Assembly: GCA_051653625.1 (NCBI GenBank)
Contig: JBOFWM010000087.1
Coordinates: 1-54,654 of the forward strand
Length of the DNA: 54,654 nt
Direction: 5' to 3'
From: SFDP01 sp051653625
GTDB lineage: Bacteria; Bacillota; Clostridia; Lachnospirales; Lachnospiraceae
The notes beneath the pieces were generated by a model that was given only the letters and a program-made list of their open reading frames with translations, searched no databases and was not told the DNA's origin. A program made the translations under genes and the position numbers. Within the stretch, counting starts at the first letter, position 1. Each line of letters opens with the position of its first letter. Shown piece by piece: positions 27,401 to 36,770 of this stretch.

Positions 27401-28090
27401 TTGAAAAATGAAGAATTTAAAGAAGATCTTCCTTATGAAAGATTTAAGCAAATTGGTGCGAACAATTTAACCAATGCAGAGCTATTAGCTATTATTATAC
27501 GAACAGGAACGAAAGAAGAGTCCGCATTGGAAATAAGTAAAAAAATTTTACAACTTGGGAATCAGTATGGACAAAGTAGTGGAATTTTAACTTTGCTACA
27601 TTTAGAAGTCTCAGACTTAATGAAAGTAAGCGGTATTGGTGAAGTAAAAGCAATCAAGATAAAATGTGTAAGCGAATTTGCTAAACGAATTTCAAGAAGT
27701 AATTTTAAATTAGGGATTCGTTTTACAGCACCCAAAGTAATTGCTGATTACTATATGGAAATGGTACGTCATCTTTCTTTCGAACAAATTATTTTAATTA
27801 TGACAGATAGTAAAAATCAATTGATTGCTGATAAAATCATTTCAAAAGGCACTGTTAATATGTCTATTATTACTCCAAGAGAATTATTTGTTGAAGCAGT
27901 TAAATCAGGCGCAGTTAATATCATATTACTTCATAACCATCCAAGTGGTGATGTTACTCCGAGTAAACAAGATATTGATCTTACGAAGAAGGTTATGCAA
28001 GCTTCACAAATTATGAATATTCCATTAGTAGATCATATTATAATTGGTAATAATAAATATAGTAGTTTAAAAGAATTAGGTTTACTTTAG
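27401..28090 (+). CDS. radC: RadC family (JAB/MPN domain) protein
   Basis: This 229-residue protein has an N-terminal helix-hairpin-helix region (NAELLAIIIRTG...LMKVSGIGEVKAIKIK) and a C-terminal JAMM domain with the metal-binding HNHPSGDVTPSKQDI. The family's role in DNA repair is not established. The TTG start at 27401 sits 5 bases after GAGG; there is no in-frame ATG early enough. It is followed after 15 bases by the mreB-like gene, the usual Firmicutes order radC-mreBCD. Confidence 0.93.
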   Translation: MKNEEFKEDLPYERFKQIGANNLTNAELLAIIIRTGTKEESALEISKKILQLGNQYGQSSGILTLLHLEVSDLMKVSGIGEVKAIKIKCVSEFAKRISRSNFKLGIRFTAPKVIADYYMEMVRHLSFEQIILIMTDSKNQLIADKIISKGTVNMSIITPRELFVEAVKSGAVNIILLHNHPSGDVTPSKQDIDLTKKVMQASQIMNIPLVDHIIIGNNKYSSLKELGLL

Positions 28091-28105
28091 AAAGGAGCCA
28101 CAGTT

Positions 28106-29116
28106 TTGGCAAATAATGTATACGGAATTGATTTAGGAACAAGTAATATAAAAATTTATAATAAGGCAGATGATTCTGTTTTTATCGAAAAAAATATGAT
28201 AGCAATCGAAAATAAAAAGCATATTTTTGCATATGGAAATTCTGCATTCGAAATGTATGAAAAAGCACCTGGAAATATTCAGACTTCTTACCCAGTTTGT
28301 GATGGTGTAATTGCAGATATTAAAAACATGGAATCATTGATTAAATTATTTATTTCAAATTTATGCAAAAATAATTTAAAACCAGCAGATTTTATTGTTG
28401 CAGTTCCTACAGATATTACAGAAGTAGAAAAAAGAGCTTTTTATGATTTGATAAAAGAATCTGGTGTAAAGGCAAAAAAAATAATGGTTGTTGAAAAAGC
28501 AGTAGCGGATGGTATTGGTCTAGGAATTGATGTGAAAAATTCGCAAGGTGTTTTAATTGTAAATGTTGGATACGCAACAACTGAAATTTCAATTTTGTCG
28601 TTGGGAGGAATAGTATTAAGTCGCTTAATAAAAGTTGGTGGTTTTCGTTTTGATGAATCGATTCGAAACGGTATTCGAAAAGAGTATAGTTTAGTAATTG
28701 GTGGAAAAACAGCAGAAAAAGTTAAAATTAATTTGACACAATTAGAAGAAGAAGGAAATCCAGCAGTTGTTTATGGACGAGATATTGTAACTGGATTGCC
28801 TGTTGAAAGAGAAATTGCAAGTGATTTTTTAAATGATATTTTAGAAGAACATTTTAAAATAATAATTGATAATATTAAAGTTATTTTAGAACGTACTCCG
28901 CCAGAATTAGGCGCTGACATTTATAAAAATGGTATTTATTTAACAGGTGGTGCATCACAAGTAAATAGACTGGCAGGACTTTTAAATGTTGGAACAGGAT
29001 TAAAAGTAAATGTTCCTAATAAACCAATAGAAAGTGTTGTACAAGGGATAGGAAAAGTAATATCGGAAGATAATTTCAAATCAGTAGCATATTCAATTGA
29101 AGGGATGGGAAGATGA
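28106..29116 (+). CDS. mreB: MreB/Mbl-like cell shape protein
   Basis: This 336-residue actin-family protein has GIDLGTSNIKIYNK (phosphate-1), DGVIADI, the lipid/tail region typical of MreB, and a second phosphate motif LTGGASQVNRLAGLL near the C-terminus. Compared with canonical MreB (DLGTANTLVYVKG) the N-terminus is divergent, so it may be a specialised paralogue. It polymerises under the membrane to guide wall elongation with MreC, MreD, PBP2 and RodA, all encoded downstream. The start TTG 28106 follows AGAAAGGAG, and the stop overlaps mreC by 4 bases. Confidence 0.88.
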   Translation: MANNVYGIDLGTSNIKIYNKADDSVFIEKNMIAIENKKHIFAYGNSAFEMYEKAPGNIQTSYPVCDGVIADIKNMESLIKLFISNLCKNNLKPADFIVAVPTDITEVEKRAFYDLIKESGVKAKKIMVVEKAVADGIGLGIDVKNSQGVLIVNVGYATTEISILSLGGIVLSRLIKVGGFRFDESIRNGIRKEYSLVIGGKTAEKVKINLTQLEEEGNPAVVYGRDIVTGLPVEREIASDFLNDILEEHFKIIIDNIKVILERTPPELGADIYKNGIYLTGGASQVNRLAGLLNVGTGLKVNVPNKPIESVVQGIGKVISEDNFKSVAYSIEGMGR

Positions 29117-29988
29117 GTCCTGTACTAAAAAGACCGAATGAAAAAATCACAATACCTAGTAAATATTTATTGTTTTTCTATACGATTCTTTGCATTGGAG
29201 TTATGGTAGTTTCTTTTCAATCCAATATTATTACTTCAGTGCTAAGCAATGTGATGGGAAGTGTTGTGGTTCCGTTTCAAAAAGGAATTGCTACAGTAGG
29301 AGGTTATTTAACCATAAAAACGGAACAATTAGCAGAGCTTTCAGCAGTATTGGAAGAAAATCAAAATTTACAAGAACAAGTGGATTCATTGCTTATTGAA
29401 AATACACAATTACAACAAGAAAGATATGAATTAACAAGATTACGAGAATTATTTGAATTAAGTAATGCCTATCCAGAATATAAAAAAACAGGAGCTAGAA
29501 TTATTGGAAAAGATGCTACAAATTGGTATTCGAGCTTTACTATTGATAAGGGTAGTGATGATGGAATTATGTTAGATTGTAATGTTATGGCTGGAAGCGG
29601 ATTAGTTGGTATTGTAACGTATGTAGGTAAAAATTATTCTAAGGTAACTTCTATCATTAATGATAATATCAATACAAGTGGAATGATATTATCAACGAAT
29701 GATAATTTGATTGTTTCAGGTGATTTAGAAACAATGAAACAAGGAATTATTCCGTTTACACGATTAGTTGATAGTAGCAATCAGGTAAATGTGGGCGATA
29801 AAATTGTAACATCAAATGTAAGTGATAAATATCTTCCTAATATTTTAATAGGATATATCAGTTCCATTCAAACGGATTCAAATAATTTGACGAAATCAGG
29901 TACTTTGACATTGGCAGTGGATTTTGAGCATTTAGAACAAGTATTAGTTCTCTTAGAATTAAAACAAGATTTAAAAGAGAATCAATAA
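29113..29988 (+). CDS. mreC: Rod shape-determining protein MreC
   Basis: This 291-residue protein has an N-terminal membrane helix (about 17-36), a coiled coil (about 70-115, rich in E, Q and L), and the beta-barrel pair of MreC (ARIIGKDATNWYSSFTIDKGSDDGI, then GSGLVGIV). MreC lines the outside of the membrane and binds PBP2. It starts within the last four bases of the mreB gene. Length is normal. Confidence 0.95.
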   Translation: MSPVLKRPNEKITIPSKYLLFFYTILCIGVMVVSFQSNIITSVLSNVMGSVVVPFQKGIATVGGYLTIKTEQLAELSAVLEENQNLQEQVDSLLIENTQLQQERYELTRLRELFELSNAYPEYKKTGARIIGKDATNWYSSFTIDKGSDDGIMLDCNVMAGSGLVGIVTYVGKNYSKVTSIINDNINTSGMILSTNDNLIVSGDLETMKQGIIPFTRLVDSSNQVNVGDKIVTSNVSDKYLPNILIGYISSIQTDSNNLTKSGTLTLAVDFEHLEQVLVLLELKQDLKENQ

Positions 29989-30003
29989 TATAAGGATGAA
30001 AAC

Positions 30004-30522
30004 ATGTTAAATTTAATAATCATTATACTTACGATTATCTTATCGTTTATTCTTCAAACGAGTGTATTTACAAGTATTGCATTCGGTGGAATTATTCCGA
30101 ATCTGCTAATCATTGTTACTGCCTCTTTTGGATTTATGCAAGGAAAAAAAATTGGGTTATATACCGGGCTAATGTGTGGAATACTTATTGATTTGTTTTA
30201 TGGAAATGCAATGGGTTTTTATGCAATACTATATATGTATATTGGATATCTTAATGGATTATTTAAAAAGATCTTTTATCCTGATGACATTAAATTGCCT
30301 TTAGTATTAGTCATTGCGAGTGATTTGATATTAAATTTCATGTGTTACATATTACAATTTTTATTAAAAGGTCAATTTCAATTTGGATATTATTTATTAA
30401 ATATTATTATACCGGAACTTATATATACTATAATTATTGCGTGTATATTATATCCTTTATTATTATGTATTAATAATAGAGTAAACAAAAAAGAAAATAG
30501 AGGAGTTGACAAAATTGTATAA
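30004..30522 (+). CDS. mreD: Rod shape-determining protein MreD
   Basis: This 172-residue protein has five to six hydrophobic helices with almost no loops, standard for MreD. The motif GIIPNLLIIVTASFGFMQGKKIGLYTGLMCGILIDLFYGNAMGFYAILYMYIGYLNGLF is family-like. It lies between mreC and the PBP2 gene, whose start lies just inside its end. AAGGATG is the ribosome-binding site. Confidence 0.9.
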   Translation: MLNLIIIILTIILSFILQTSVFTSIAFGGIIPNLLIIVTASFGFMQGKKIGLYTGLMCGILIDLFYGNAMGFYAILYMYIGYLNGLFKKIFYPDDIKLPLVLVIASDLILNFMCYILQFLLKGQFQFGYYLLNIIIPELIYTIIIACILYPLLLCINNRVNKKENRGVDKIV

Positions 30523-33421
30523 TTGGCAAGAAGATCGTGAAAAAACAGTTGATAACATAAGATTAATTATATTATGCATAGTTTTTTTTCTACTATCCAT
30601 TTTTTTGATTTATCGTATTTTCGTACTTCAAATAGTAAATGGTGAAGAAACATTAGAAAATTTCACACTGCAAATTCAACGTGAACGAACAATTCCAAGT
30701 ACAAGAGGCAATATATACGATCGAAATGGAGTATTATTAGCATATAATGAATTAGCATATAATGTTACAATTGAAGATATCTATGAATCGGGTACTACTA
30801 AAAATAGCGAATTAAATAATACGCTATTAGAAGTAATTAAAATCATTGAGTCAAATGATGATAAAGTGGACAATGAATTTAATATTATTATTGATGAAGA
30901 TGGAAATTTTGCATTCAATCTTGAAGGAACAAGATTGCTTCGATTTCTTGCGGATATTTATGGAAAAACAAATATTTATGATTTGGATTATTCACAAGAA
31001 ACTGCAACAGCTCAAGAAGTAATTGATTATTTATCAAGTTATGGGAGATATGGAATAGGTATTTCTAAGGATCCTCTTAATCCGCGTGATTCCTTTGTTT
31101 TAGGAGAAGGATTTACAAAAAAAGAAATACTACAAATTGTGTCCATTCGCTATGCAATGAGTGCAAATAATTATCAACGATATATTTCTACTATAATTGC
31201 GACCAATGTTTCTATGAATACTGTTGTTAATATTTTGGAAAATACAGAAGAGCTTTTAGGAATTTCTATCGAAGAAGATACAGTACGTGTTTATAACGAT
31301 AGTGTTTATTTTTCACAAATTTTAGGATATACAGGTAAAATTTCTCAAGAAGAATTAGATTCTTTAAATACCGAACTTGATGAGACGGAAGATTTAACTT
31401 ATATTAATCAAAATAAGGAAAATTATATTCTAACAGATCGCGTAGGAAAAATTGGAATCGAACAAACGATGGAAACATATTTGCAAGGAAAAAAAGGATA
31501 TGAGACGGTATATGTTGACAATCTTGGTAAAGTAATAGAAACAACAGAACGAGTGGAAGCTGTTGCAGGAAATGATTTATATTTAACTTTAGATTATGAT
31601 TTGCAAAAAGCTATCTATAATATTGTAGAACAAAAACTAGCTGGAATTTTAGTTTCAAAAATAATAAATAGTAAGACGTATACTATCCCTGCAAATCCAA
31701 GTGCAAATACTCTGAAAATTCCAATAGATGACGTATATTTTGCATTAATTGATAATAGTGTGATTGATATCAATCATTTTTTTAAGGAAGATGCAAAGAC
31801 TACTGAAATTGCTGTTAAAGAAGCATTTATTAAGAAAAAGGAAGCTGTTTTTTCTATGTTAACTACGGAAATGCAAGAGAAAAAAACAGCGTATCGAAAT
31901 TTATCAACTGAATTTCAAAATTATCAAAGTTACATTATAACTATGTTAAATGATCAAGGGGTTATTAAAACATCAGAAATTGACACCTCAGATGCTACTT
32001 ATATTGCATGGAGAACAGATGAAACAATCAGTATGGCAGAATATTTGAGTTATTGCATATCTATGAATTGGATTGATGTTACAAAACTTGAATTAGAAAC
32101 AACATATTCAGATTCTAATGAAATATTTAATTGTTTACTTAAGTATATTCTTAACAAATTAGATAATAATACAGCGTTTGCAAAAAAAATGTACCGTTTT
32201 ATGATACAATCTAATATAATAACAGGACGACAAGTTTGTCTTATATTATTAGAACAAGGTATTGTAGATGTAGTTGATGAGATGGTTGATTCATTTACAA
32301 ATAGCAAAATAAATTCATATCAATTTATTATTTGGCTTATTGAAAATTTACATATTACACCTGGACAGTTAGCGCTAGATCCATATTCTGCATCAGTAGT
32401 TGTTACAAATGTAGAAGGAGAAGTGATTGCATTAGTAAGCTATCCAAGTTATGACAACAATAGATTGGCAAATAGTATCGATTCTGAATATTATGCTAAA
32501 TTACAAAGTGATTTATCTAGACCAATGTGGAACTACGCAACGCAACAAAGAACTGCACCTGGTTCTACTTACAAAATGGTTTCAACTGTAGCAGGATTAG
32601 AAGAAGGAATTATTACAACTAATACAACCGTTCAATGTCGTGGTATATTTGACCGTTTTAGTACAAATCAATATAAATGTTGGATATATCCAAGTGCTCA
32701 TGGTTCCCTTAATGTGCAAGGGGCAATTGCTCATTCCTGTAACAGCTTCTTTTATGAAGTGGGATATCAGCTTGGAATTGTCGGTGATACTTACAGTAGT
32801 GATGTTGGAATTGAGAAATTATCCTATTATGCGTCTTTGTTTGGGTTGAATGAAAAATCAGGCGTAGAAATTGAAGAATCTCAACCAGAACTATCTACAA
32901 ATTATTCTGTATTGTCTGCTATTGGACAAGGTAATAATAACTTTACAACCGTTGGATTAGCAAGATATACCACAACTATAGCTACAAAAGGGAAAAACTA
33001 TCAATTAAGTTTGATTGATAAAGTAACAGATTCTAGCGGGAATTTATTAGTGGAGTATTCTCCGACACTAGTAAATGAATTAGAATTATCTTCTTCTGAA
33101 TGGAATTCTATTTTTAATGGAATGAAAGAAGTTGTTGAAAAAAGAAGTGATTATTCCGATTTAAGTATTACAGTTGCTGGAAAAACTGGAACAGCACAAG
33201 AAAATTTAAAAAGAGCAAATCATGCCTTATTTGTTAGTTTTGCTCCATATGAAAATCCAGAAATAACCATAACTACAAGAGTTGCTTTTGGATATTCTTC
33301 TACATATGCAGCAAATATTACACGAGATATCTATCAATATTATTTTGGATTAGATGAAGCAGATGCCATTTTAACTGGAACTGCTGAAATACCAGATACC
33401 ACTATTACAACAGGTGATTAA
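30515..33421 (+). CDS. mrdA: Penicillin-binding protein 2-like transpeptidase with a large insertion
   Basis: This class B PBP has one N-terminal membrane helix (about 15-40), a dimerisation/pedestal region beginning RERTIPSTRGNIYDRNG, and a transpeptidase domain with S684-TYK687 (SxxK), S741-C-N743 (SxN) and K890-T-G892 (KTG). The length is 968 residues, whereas E. coli PBP2 has 633; about 240 extra residues (about 380-615) lie between LDYDLQKA and SASVVVTNVEGEVIALVSYPSYD. TTG 30515 is chosen because AGAGGAG lies 9 bases upstream; TTG 30506 directly adjoins the site. It cross-links the wall during elongation with RodA (35243). Confidence 0.92.
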   Translation: MYNWQEDREKTVDNIRLIILCIVFFLLSIFLIYRIFVLQIVNGEETLENFTLQIQRERTIPSTRGNIYDRNGVLLAYNELAYNVTIEDIYESGTTKNSELNNTLLEVIKIIESNDDKVDNEFNIIIDEDGNFAFNLEGTRLLRFLADIYGKTNIYDLDYSQETATAQEVIDYLSSYGRYGIGISKDPLNPRDSFVLGEGFTKKEILQIVSIRYAMSANNYQRYISTIIATNVSMNTVVNILENTEELLGISIEEDTVRVYNDSVYFSQILGYTGKISQEELDSLNTELDETEDLTYINQNKENYILTDRVGKIGIEQTMETYLQGKKGYETVYVDNLGKVIETTERVEAVAGNDLYLTLDYDLQKAIYNIVEQKLAGILVSKIINSKTYTIPANPSANTLKIPIDDVYFALIDNSVIDINHFFKEDAKTTEIAVKEAFIKKKEAVFSMLTTEMQEKKTAYRNLSTEFQNYQSYIITMLNDQGVIKTSEIDTSDATYIAWRTDETISMAEYLSYCISMNWIDVTKLELETTYSDSNEIFNCLLKYILNKLDNNTAFAKKMYRFMIQSNIITGRQVCLILLEQGIVDVVDEMVDSFTNSKINSYQFIIWLIENLHITPGQLALDPYSASVVVTNVEGEVIALVSYPSYDNNRLANSIDSEYYAKLQSDLSRPMWNYATQQRTAPGSTYKMVSTVAGLEEGIITTNTTVQCRGIFDRFSTNQYKCWIYPSAHGSLNVQGAIAHSCNSFFYEVGYQLGIVGDTYSSDVGIEKLSYYASLFGLNEKSGVEIEESQPELSTNYSVLSAIGQGNNNFTTVGLARYTTTIATKGKNYQLSLIDKVTDSSGNLLVEYSPTLVNELELSSSEWNSIFNGMKEVVEKRSDYSDLSITVAGKTGTAQENLKRANHALFVSFAPYENPEITITTRVAFGYSSTYAANITRDIYQYYFGLDEADAILTGTAEIPDTTITTGD

Positions 33422-33441
33422 GTAACTAGAAGGGTATTATT

Positions 33442-33477
33442 ATGAAAGGATTATTTAAACCATGCAACAAAATGTAA
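33442..33477 (+). CDS. Possible short leader ORF (11 codons) overlapping the minC start
   Basis: ATG 33442 lies 7 bases after AGAAGGG (33428-33434), a better spacing than any for minC, and reads MKGLFKPCNKM to a TAA at 33475-33477. The minC ATG (33462) is inside it in another frame. It may promote minC translation by re-initiation, or be chance. Confidence 0.3.
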   Translation: MKGLFKPCNKM

Positions 33478-34139
33478 AAATAAAAAGTTATCAAAATGGA
33501 ATTTCTATACATCTAAACCCAGATATAGCTTTTTCAATATTATTGGATGAAGTTGTTGAAAAATTTAAAGAGGTTTCCAATTTTTTTAAAGATGCAAAAG
33601 TTGCACTTTCTATTGAGAATAGAGATTTGAACGAAGAAGAGGAAGAATTATTATTAGATGCAATTCAGTCTAATTCTTCGCTAAATATTATTTGCATTGT
33701 AGGAAAAAATGTAGAAAAAAACAATATCTATATTAAGGCATTAGAACGAGTTTTATCGTTAAATAATGATGATTCTGGTGCCTTTTTATATAAAGGCAAT
33801 ATAGAAGCCGAACAAGTACTTGAAGAGAAAAGAAGCATTGTCATTATAGGAAATATTTTGCAAGGAGGTGTGGTGCATTCCACAGAAGATATTATTGTAT
33901 TCGGTACAATAGAAGGAGAAGTACACGCTGGAATCGAAGATGAAGAAACATCCTTTGATGATACACGAAAGATTATTGCATTACAAATGAAACCTGAACG
34001 CTTAAAAATAGGAAGCTATCGTTACAAAACAAAAGACAAACCTAAATGGGGATTTGGAAATAAGTCAAACCCTAAAATTGCACACTTGAAAGATAACAAA
34101 GTTGTTTTAGAAACTTATACCGAAGAATTGCTAAACTAG
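33462..34139 (+). CDS. minC: Septum site-determining protein MinC
   Basis: This 225-residue protein has an N-terminal MinC domain (about 1-100, with SNFFKDAKVALSIENRDLNEEEEE) and a C-terminal beta-helix domain (about 110-200: ILQGGVVHSTEDIIVFGTIEGEVHAG). It blocks FtsZ assembly away from mid-cell and needs MinD to reach the membrane. AAAGGA at 33445-33450 is 11 bases before its ATG. minD follows after 27 bases. Confidence 0.92.
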   Translation: MQQNVKIKSYQNGISIHLNPDIAFSILLDEVVEKFKEVSNFFKDAKVALSIENRDLNEEEEELLLDAIQSNSSLNIICIVGKNVEKNNIYIKALERVLSLNNDDSGAFLYKGNIEAEQVLEEKRSIVIIGNILQGGVVHSTEDIIVFGTIEGEVHAGIEDEETSFDDTRKIIALQMKPERLKIGSYRYKTKDKPKWGFGNKSNPKIAHLKDNKVVLETYTEELLN

Positions 34140-34166
34140 TAAAAAAATTTGGAGGAATAAAAAGAT

Positions 34167-34958
34167 ATGTGTGAAGTTATTGTCATTACAAGCGGAAAAG
34201 GCGGAGTTGGAAAAACAACATCTACTGCAAACATAGGTGCGGGCCTAGCAGCTCTTGGTAAAAAAGTAGTTTTAATCGATACAGATATAGGATTACGAAA
34301 TTTAGATGTGGTAATGGGCCTAGAAAATCGAATTGTTTATAATCTAGTTGATGTGGTAGAAGGAAATTGCAGAATCAAACAAGCCTTAATTCGAGACAAG
34401 AGATATCCTGGATTATATTTGTTGCCATCTGCGCAAACTAGAGATAAAACAGCAGTAAATGAAAGTCAAATGATAAAATTAATCGCACAATTAAAGGAGC
34501 AATTTGATTATGTTTTATTGGATTGTCCTGCGGGAATTGAACAAGGTTTTAAAAATGCAATTGCAGCAGCAACTAGAGCAATTGTAGTTACTACACCAGA
34601 AGTATCTGCAATTCGTGATGCAGATCGAGTGGTAGGTTTATTAGAAGCACACGAAATAAGTAAAGTAGAACTTCTTGTAAATCGTATTCGAGTTGATATG
34701 GTAAAAAAAGGTGAAATGATGACAGCAAATGATGTTATGGAAATTTTATCATTACCACTAATTGGTGTTGTACCGGATGATCGTAATGTAGTAATTTCTA
34801 CGAATCAAGGAGAACCACTTATTAATAGTACAACGGAGGTTGGAAGAGCATATCGCAATATTTGTCTACGTGTTTTAGGAAATGAAATTCCAATATCAAT
34901 TGGAAATGGTCTTTCTTTTTGGACTAAAGTATCTGGTATTTTTGTTAAAAATGTGTAG
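34167..34958 (+). CDS. minD: Septum site-determining ATPase MinD
   Basis: This 263-residue deviant-Walker ATPase has SGKGGVGKTTSTANIGAGLA (about 8-27), IDTDIGLRNLDVVMGLENRIVYNLVDV and DCPAGIEQGF. The C-terminal helix LSFWTKVSGIFVKNV is amphipathic and likely the membrane-targeting sequence. ATP-bound MinD recruits MinC and MinE. GGAGGAA lies 10 bases before the ATG. Confidence 0.97.
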   Translation: MCEVIVITSGKGGVGKTTSTANIGAGLAALGKKVVLIDTDIGLRNLDVVMGLENRIVYNLVDVVEGNCRIKQALIRDKRYPGLYLLPSAQTRDKTAVNESQMIKLIAQLKEQFDYVLLDCPAGIEQGFKNAIAAATRAIVVTTPEVSAIRDADRVVGLLEAHEISKVELLVNRIRVDMVKKGEMMTANDVMEILSLPLIGVVPDDRNVVISTNQGEPLINSTTEVGRAYRNICLRVLGNEIPISIGNGLSFWTKVSGIFVKNV

Positions 34959-34977
34959 TATATAGAGGGGATATAGA

Positions 34978-35223
34978 ATGTTTTTATTTAACTTTTTTTC
35001 TAAAAAAAATACAAGTAAGATAGCAAAAGACAGACTGAAAATACTATTGGTTTCCGATCGAATTGATTGTTCGCCAGAAACACTAGATAAATTAAAAGAT
35101 GAGATATCAAAAGTTATTTCTAAATATATGATGATTGATACAGAAGATATGGAAATTCAAGTTACAAAAAATTCATATTTTAGATTAGAAACAAGATTAA
35201 AAGCCACACTAAAATGTGAATAA
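34978..35223 (+). CDS. minE: Cell division topological specificity factor MinE
   Basis: This 81-residue protein starts MFLFNFFSKKN, the membrane-binding N-terminus, and has the MinD-contact/beta region (AKDRLKILLVSDR) and topological part (EISKVISKYMMIDTEDMEIQV). MinE stimulates MinD ATP hydrolysis; its presence suggests an oscillating Min system here rather than DivIVA/MinJ. The AGAGGGGA upstream is the ribosome-binding site. The end overlaps an open frame, but the downstream gene starts at 35243. Confidence 0.93.
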   Translation: MFLFNFFSKKNTSKIAKDRLKILLVSDRIDCSPETLDKLKDEISKVISKYMMIDTEDMEIQVTKNSYFRLETRLKATLKCE

Positions 35224-35242
35224 CTTAGGAAAAGGTGTATGT

Positions 35243-36346
35243 ATGTTACGGTTTTATAGATTAAGAGACTATGATTTTAAATTAATAATTTTAGTTGTTA
35301 TAATTTCAATTATTGGAATATTATCCATTGGCAGTGCCAAAGATTCTGTTCAAGACAAACAAATTTTTGGAATGGCATTTGGATTAGTGTTAATGGTAAT
35401 ATTGTCTCTTGTAGATTATTCCTTTATACTTTCCTTTTATTGGATTATTTATGTAGTAAATATTGTTTTATTATTATCTGTAACAATATTTGGACGTGTA
35501 GTGGGTGGTGCACAAAGATGGGTTACTATTTTAGGAATTCAATTTCAACCATCCGAAACTGCAAAAATTTTATTGATTTTATTTTATGCACAGTTTATTA
35601 TGAAACATAAAGATAAATTAAATACGTTCAAAGTATTATTAATGTCTTTTGGATTATTAATTTTTCCGCTATATTTAATCTATACACAACCAGATTTATC
35701 TACAAGCATCATGATTGTTATTTTATTTTGTGTCATGATATTTGTGGGCGGATTAAGTTTTAAAATTATAGGAACAATATTAGCAATAATAATACCAACT
35801 GCTATTTTATTTTTGTCTATAATTTTACAACCTAATCAAACAATTTTACAAGGCTATCAAATACGAAGAATACTTGCATGGTTGCAACCAGAAAGTTATG
35901 CAGATTCTATTGCATATCAACAATTAAATTCCATTACCGCTATAGGTTCTGGTCAACTTTGGGGTAAAGGTCTAAATAATAACGTGTTAACATCTGTAAA
36001 AAATGGTAATTTTATTTCTGAACCGCAGACAGATTTTATTTTTGCAATTATAGGCGAAGAGTTGGGCTTTGTAGGATCATGTAGCGTTATTATTTTATTA
36101 TTCCTTATTTCTATTAATTGTTTAATGATTGCTAAGAAGTCAAAAGATTTAGCAGGCACAATAATCGCCACTGGAGTTGCGAGCATTGTAGGATTTCAAG
36201 GATTTATAAATATTGCAGTAGCAACTGGACTTATGCCAACTACCGGTATTCCTTTACCTTTTGTGAGCTATGGAGTAACATCGCTAGTTAGTCTCTATAT
36301 TGCTATTGGAATTGTACTAAATATAAGATTACAAGCTAGAACTTAA
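35243..36346 (+). CDS. rodA: SEDS-family glycosyltransferase RodA/FtsW
   Basis: This 367-residue protein has about 10 membrane helices and the SEDS signatures VVGGAQRWVTILGIQFQPSETAK, QPDLSTSIM and TGLMPTTGIPLPFVSYGVTS. It polymerises lipid II and partners with PBP2, encoded four genes upstream. I start at ATG 35243, 5 bases after AAAGGTG; the earlier GTG 35216 lies inside minE and lacks a site. RodA is favoured over FtsW because of the mreBCD-PBP2 context. Confidence 0.93.
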   Translation: MLRFYRLRDYDFKLIILVVIISIIGILSIGSAKDSVQDKQIFGMAFGLVLMVILSLVDYSFILSFYWIIYVVNIVLLLSVTIFGRVVGGAQRWVTILGIQFQPSETAKILLILFYAQFIMKHKDKLNTFKVLLMSFGLLIFPLYLIYTQPDLSTSIMIVILFCVMIFVGGLSFKIIGTILAIIIPTAILFLSIILQPNQTILQGYQIRRILAWLQPESYADSIAYQQLNSITAIGSGQLWGKGLNNNVLTSVKNGNFISEPQTDFIFAIIGEELGFVGSCSVIILLFLISINCLMIAKKSKDLAGTIIATGVASIVGFQGFINIAVATGLMPTTGIPLPFVSYGVTSLVSLYIAIGIVLNIRLQART

Positions 36347-36374
36347 TTAAAATACATTTTGAAGGGAGAACATA

Positions 36375-36770
36375 ATGAACATAGCACTTATTGCACATGA
36401 TGCAAAGAAAAAATTAATGCAAAACTTCTGTATTGCATATAGAGGGATTTTAAGTAAAAATGAATTATATGCTACTGGAACAACTGGTAGACTTATTGAG
36501 GAGGTTACAAATCTTTCAATTCATAAGTATTTAGCTGGACATTTAGGGGGCGAGCAACAAATCGGTGCTCAAATTGAACATAATCAAATAGATTTAGTAA
36601 TTTTTCTTAGAGATCCATTCAATGCGCAATCACATGAGCCAGATGTTAATAATGTTGTAAAATTATGTGATATGCATAATATCCCTCTCGCTACAAATTT
36701 AGCATCAGCTGAATTATTAATTAAATCCTTAGATAGAGGAGATCTTGAGTGGCGTGAAATGTATAAATAA
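36375..36770 (+). CDS. mgsA: Methylglyoxal synthase
   Basis: This 131-residue enzyme converts dihydroxyacetone phosphate to methylglyoxal. MNIALIAHDAKKKLM, GTTGRLIEE, SIHKYLAGHLGGEQQIG and FLRDPFNAQSHEPDVN are the family motifs, the last with the catalytic Asp region. GAAGGGAG is 8 bases before the ATG. It sits in the cell-shape operon without an obvious reason; its end overlaps the following D,D-carboxypeptidase gene. Confidence 0.95.
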   Translation: MNIALIAHDAKKKLMQNFCIAYRGILSKNELYATGTTGRLIEEVTNLSIHKYLAGHLGGEQQIGAQIEHNQIDLVIFLRDPFNAQSHEPDVNNVVKLCDMHNIPLATNLASAELLIKSLDRGDLEWREMYK

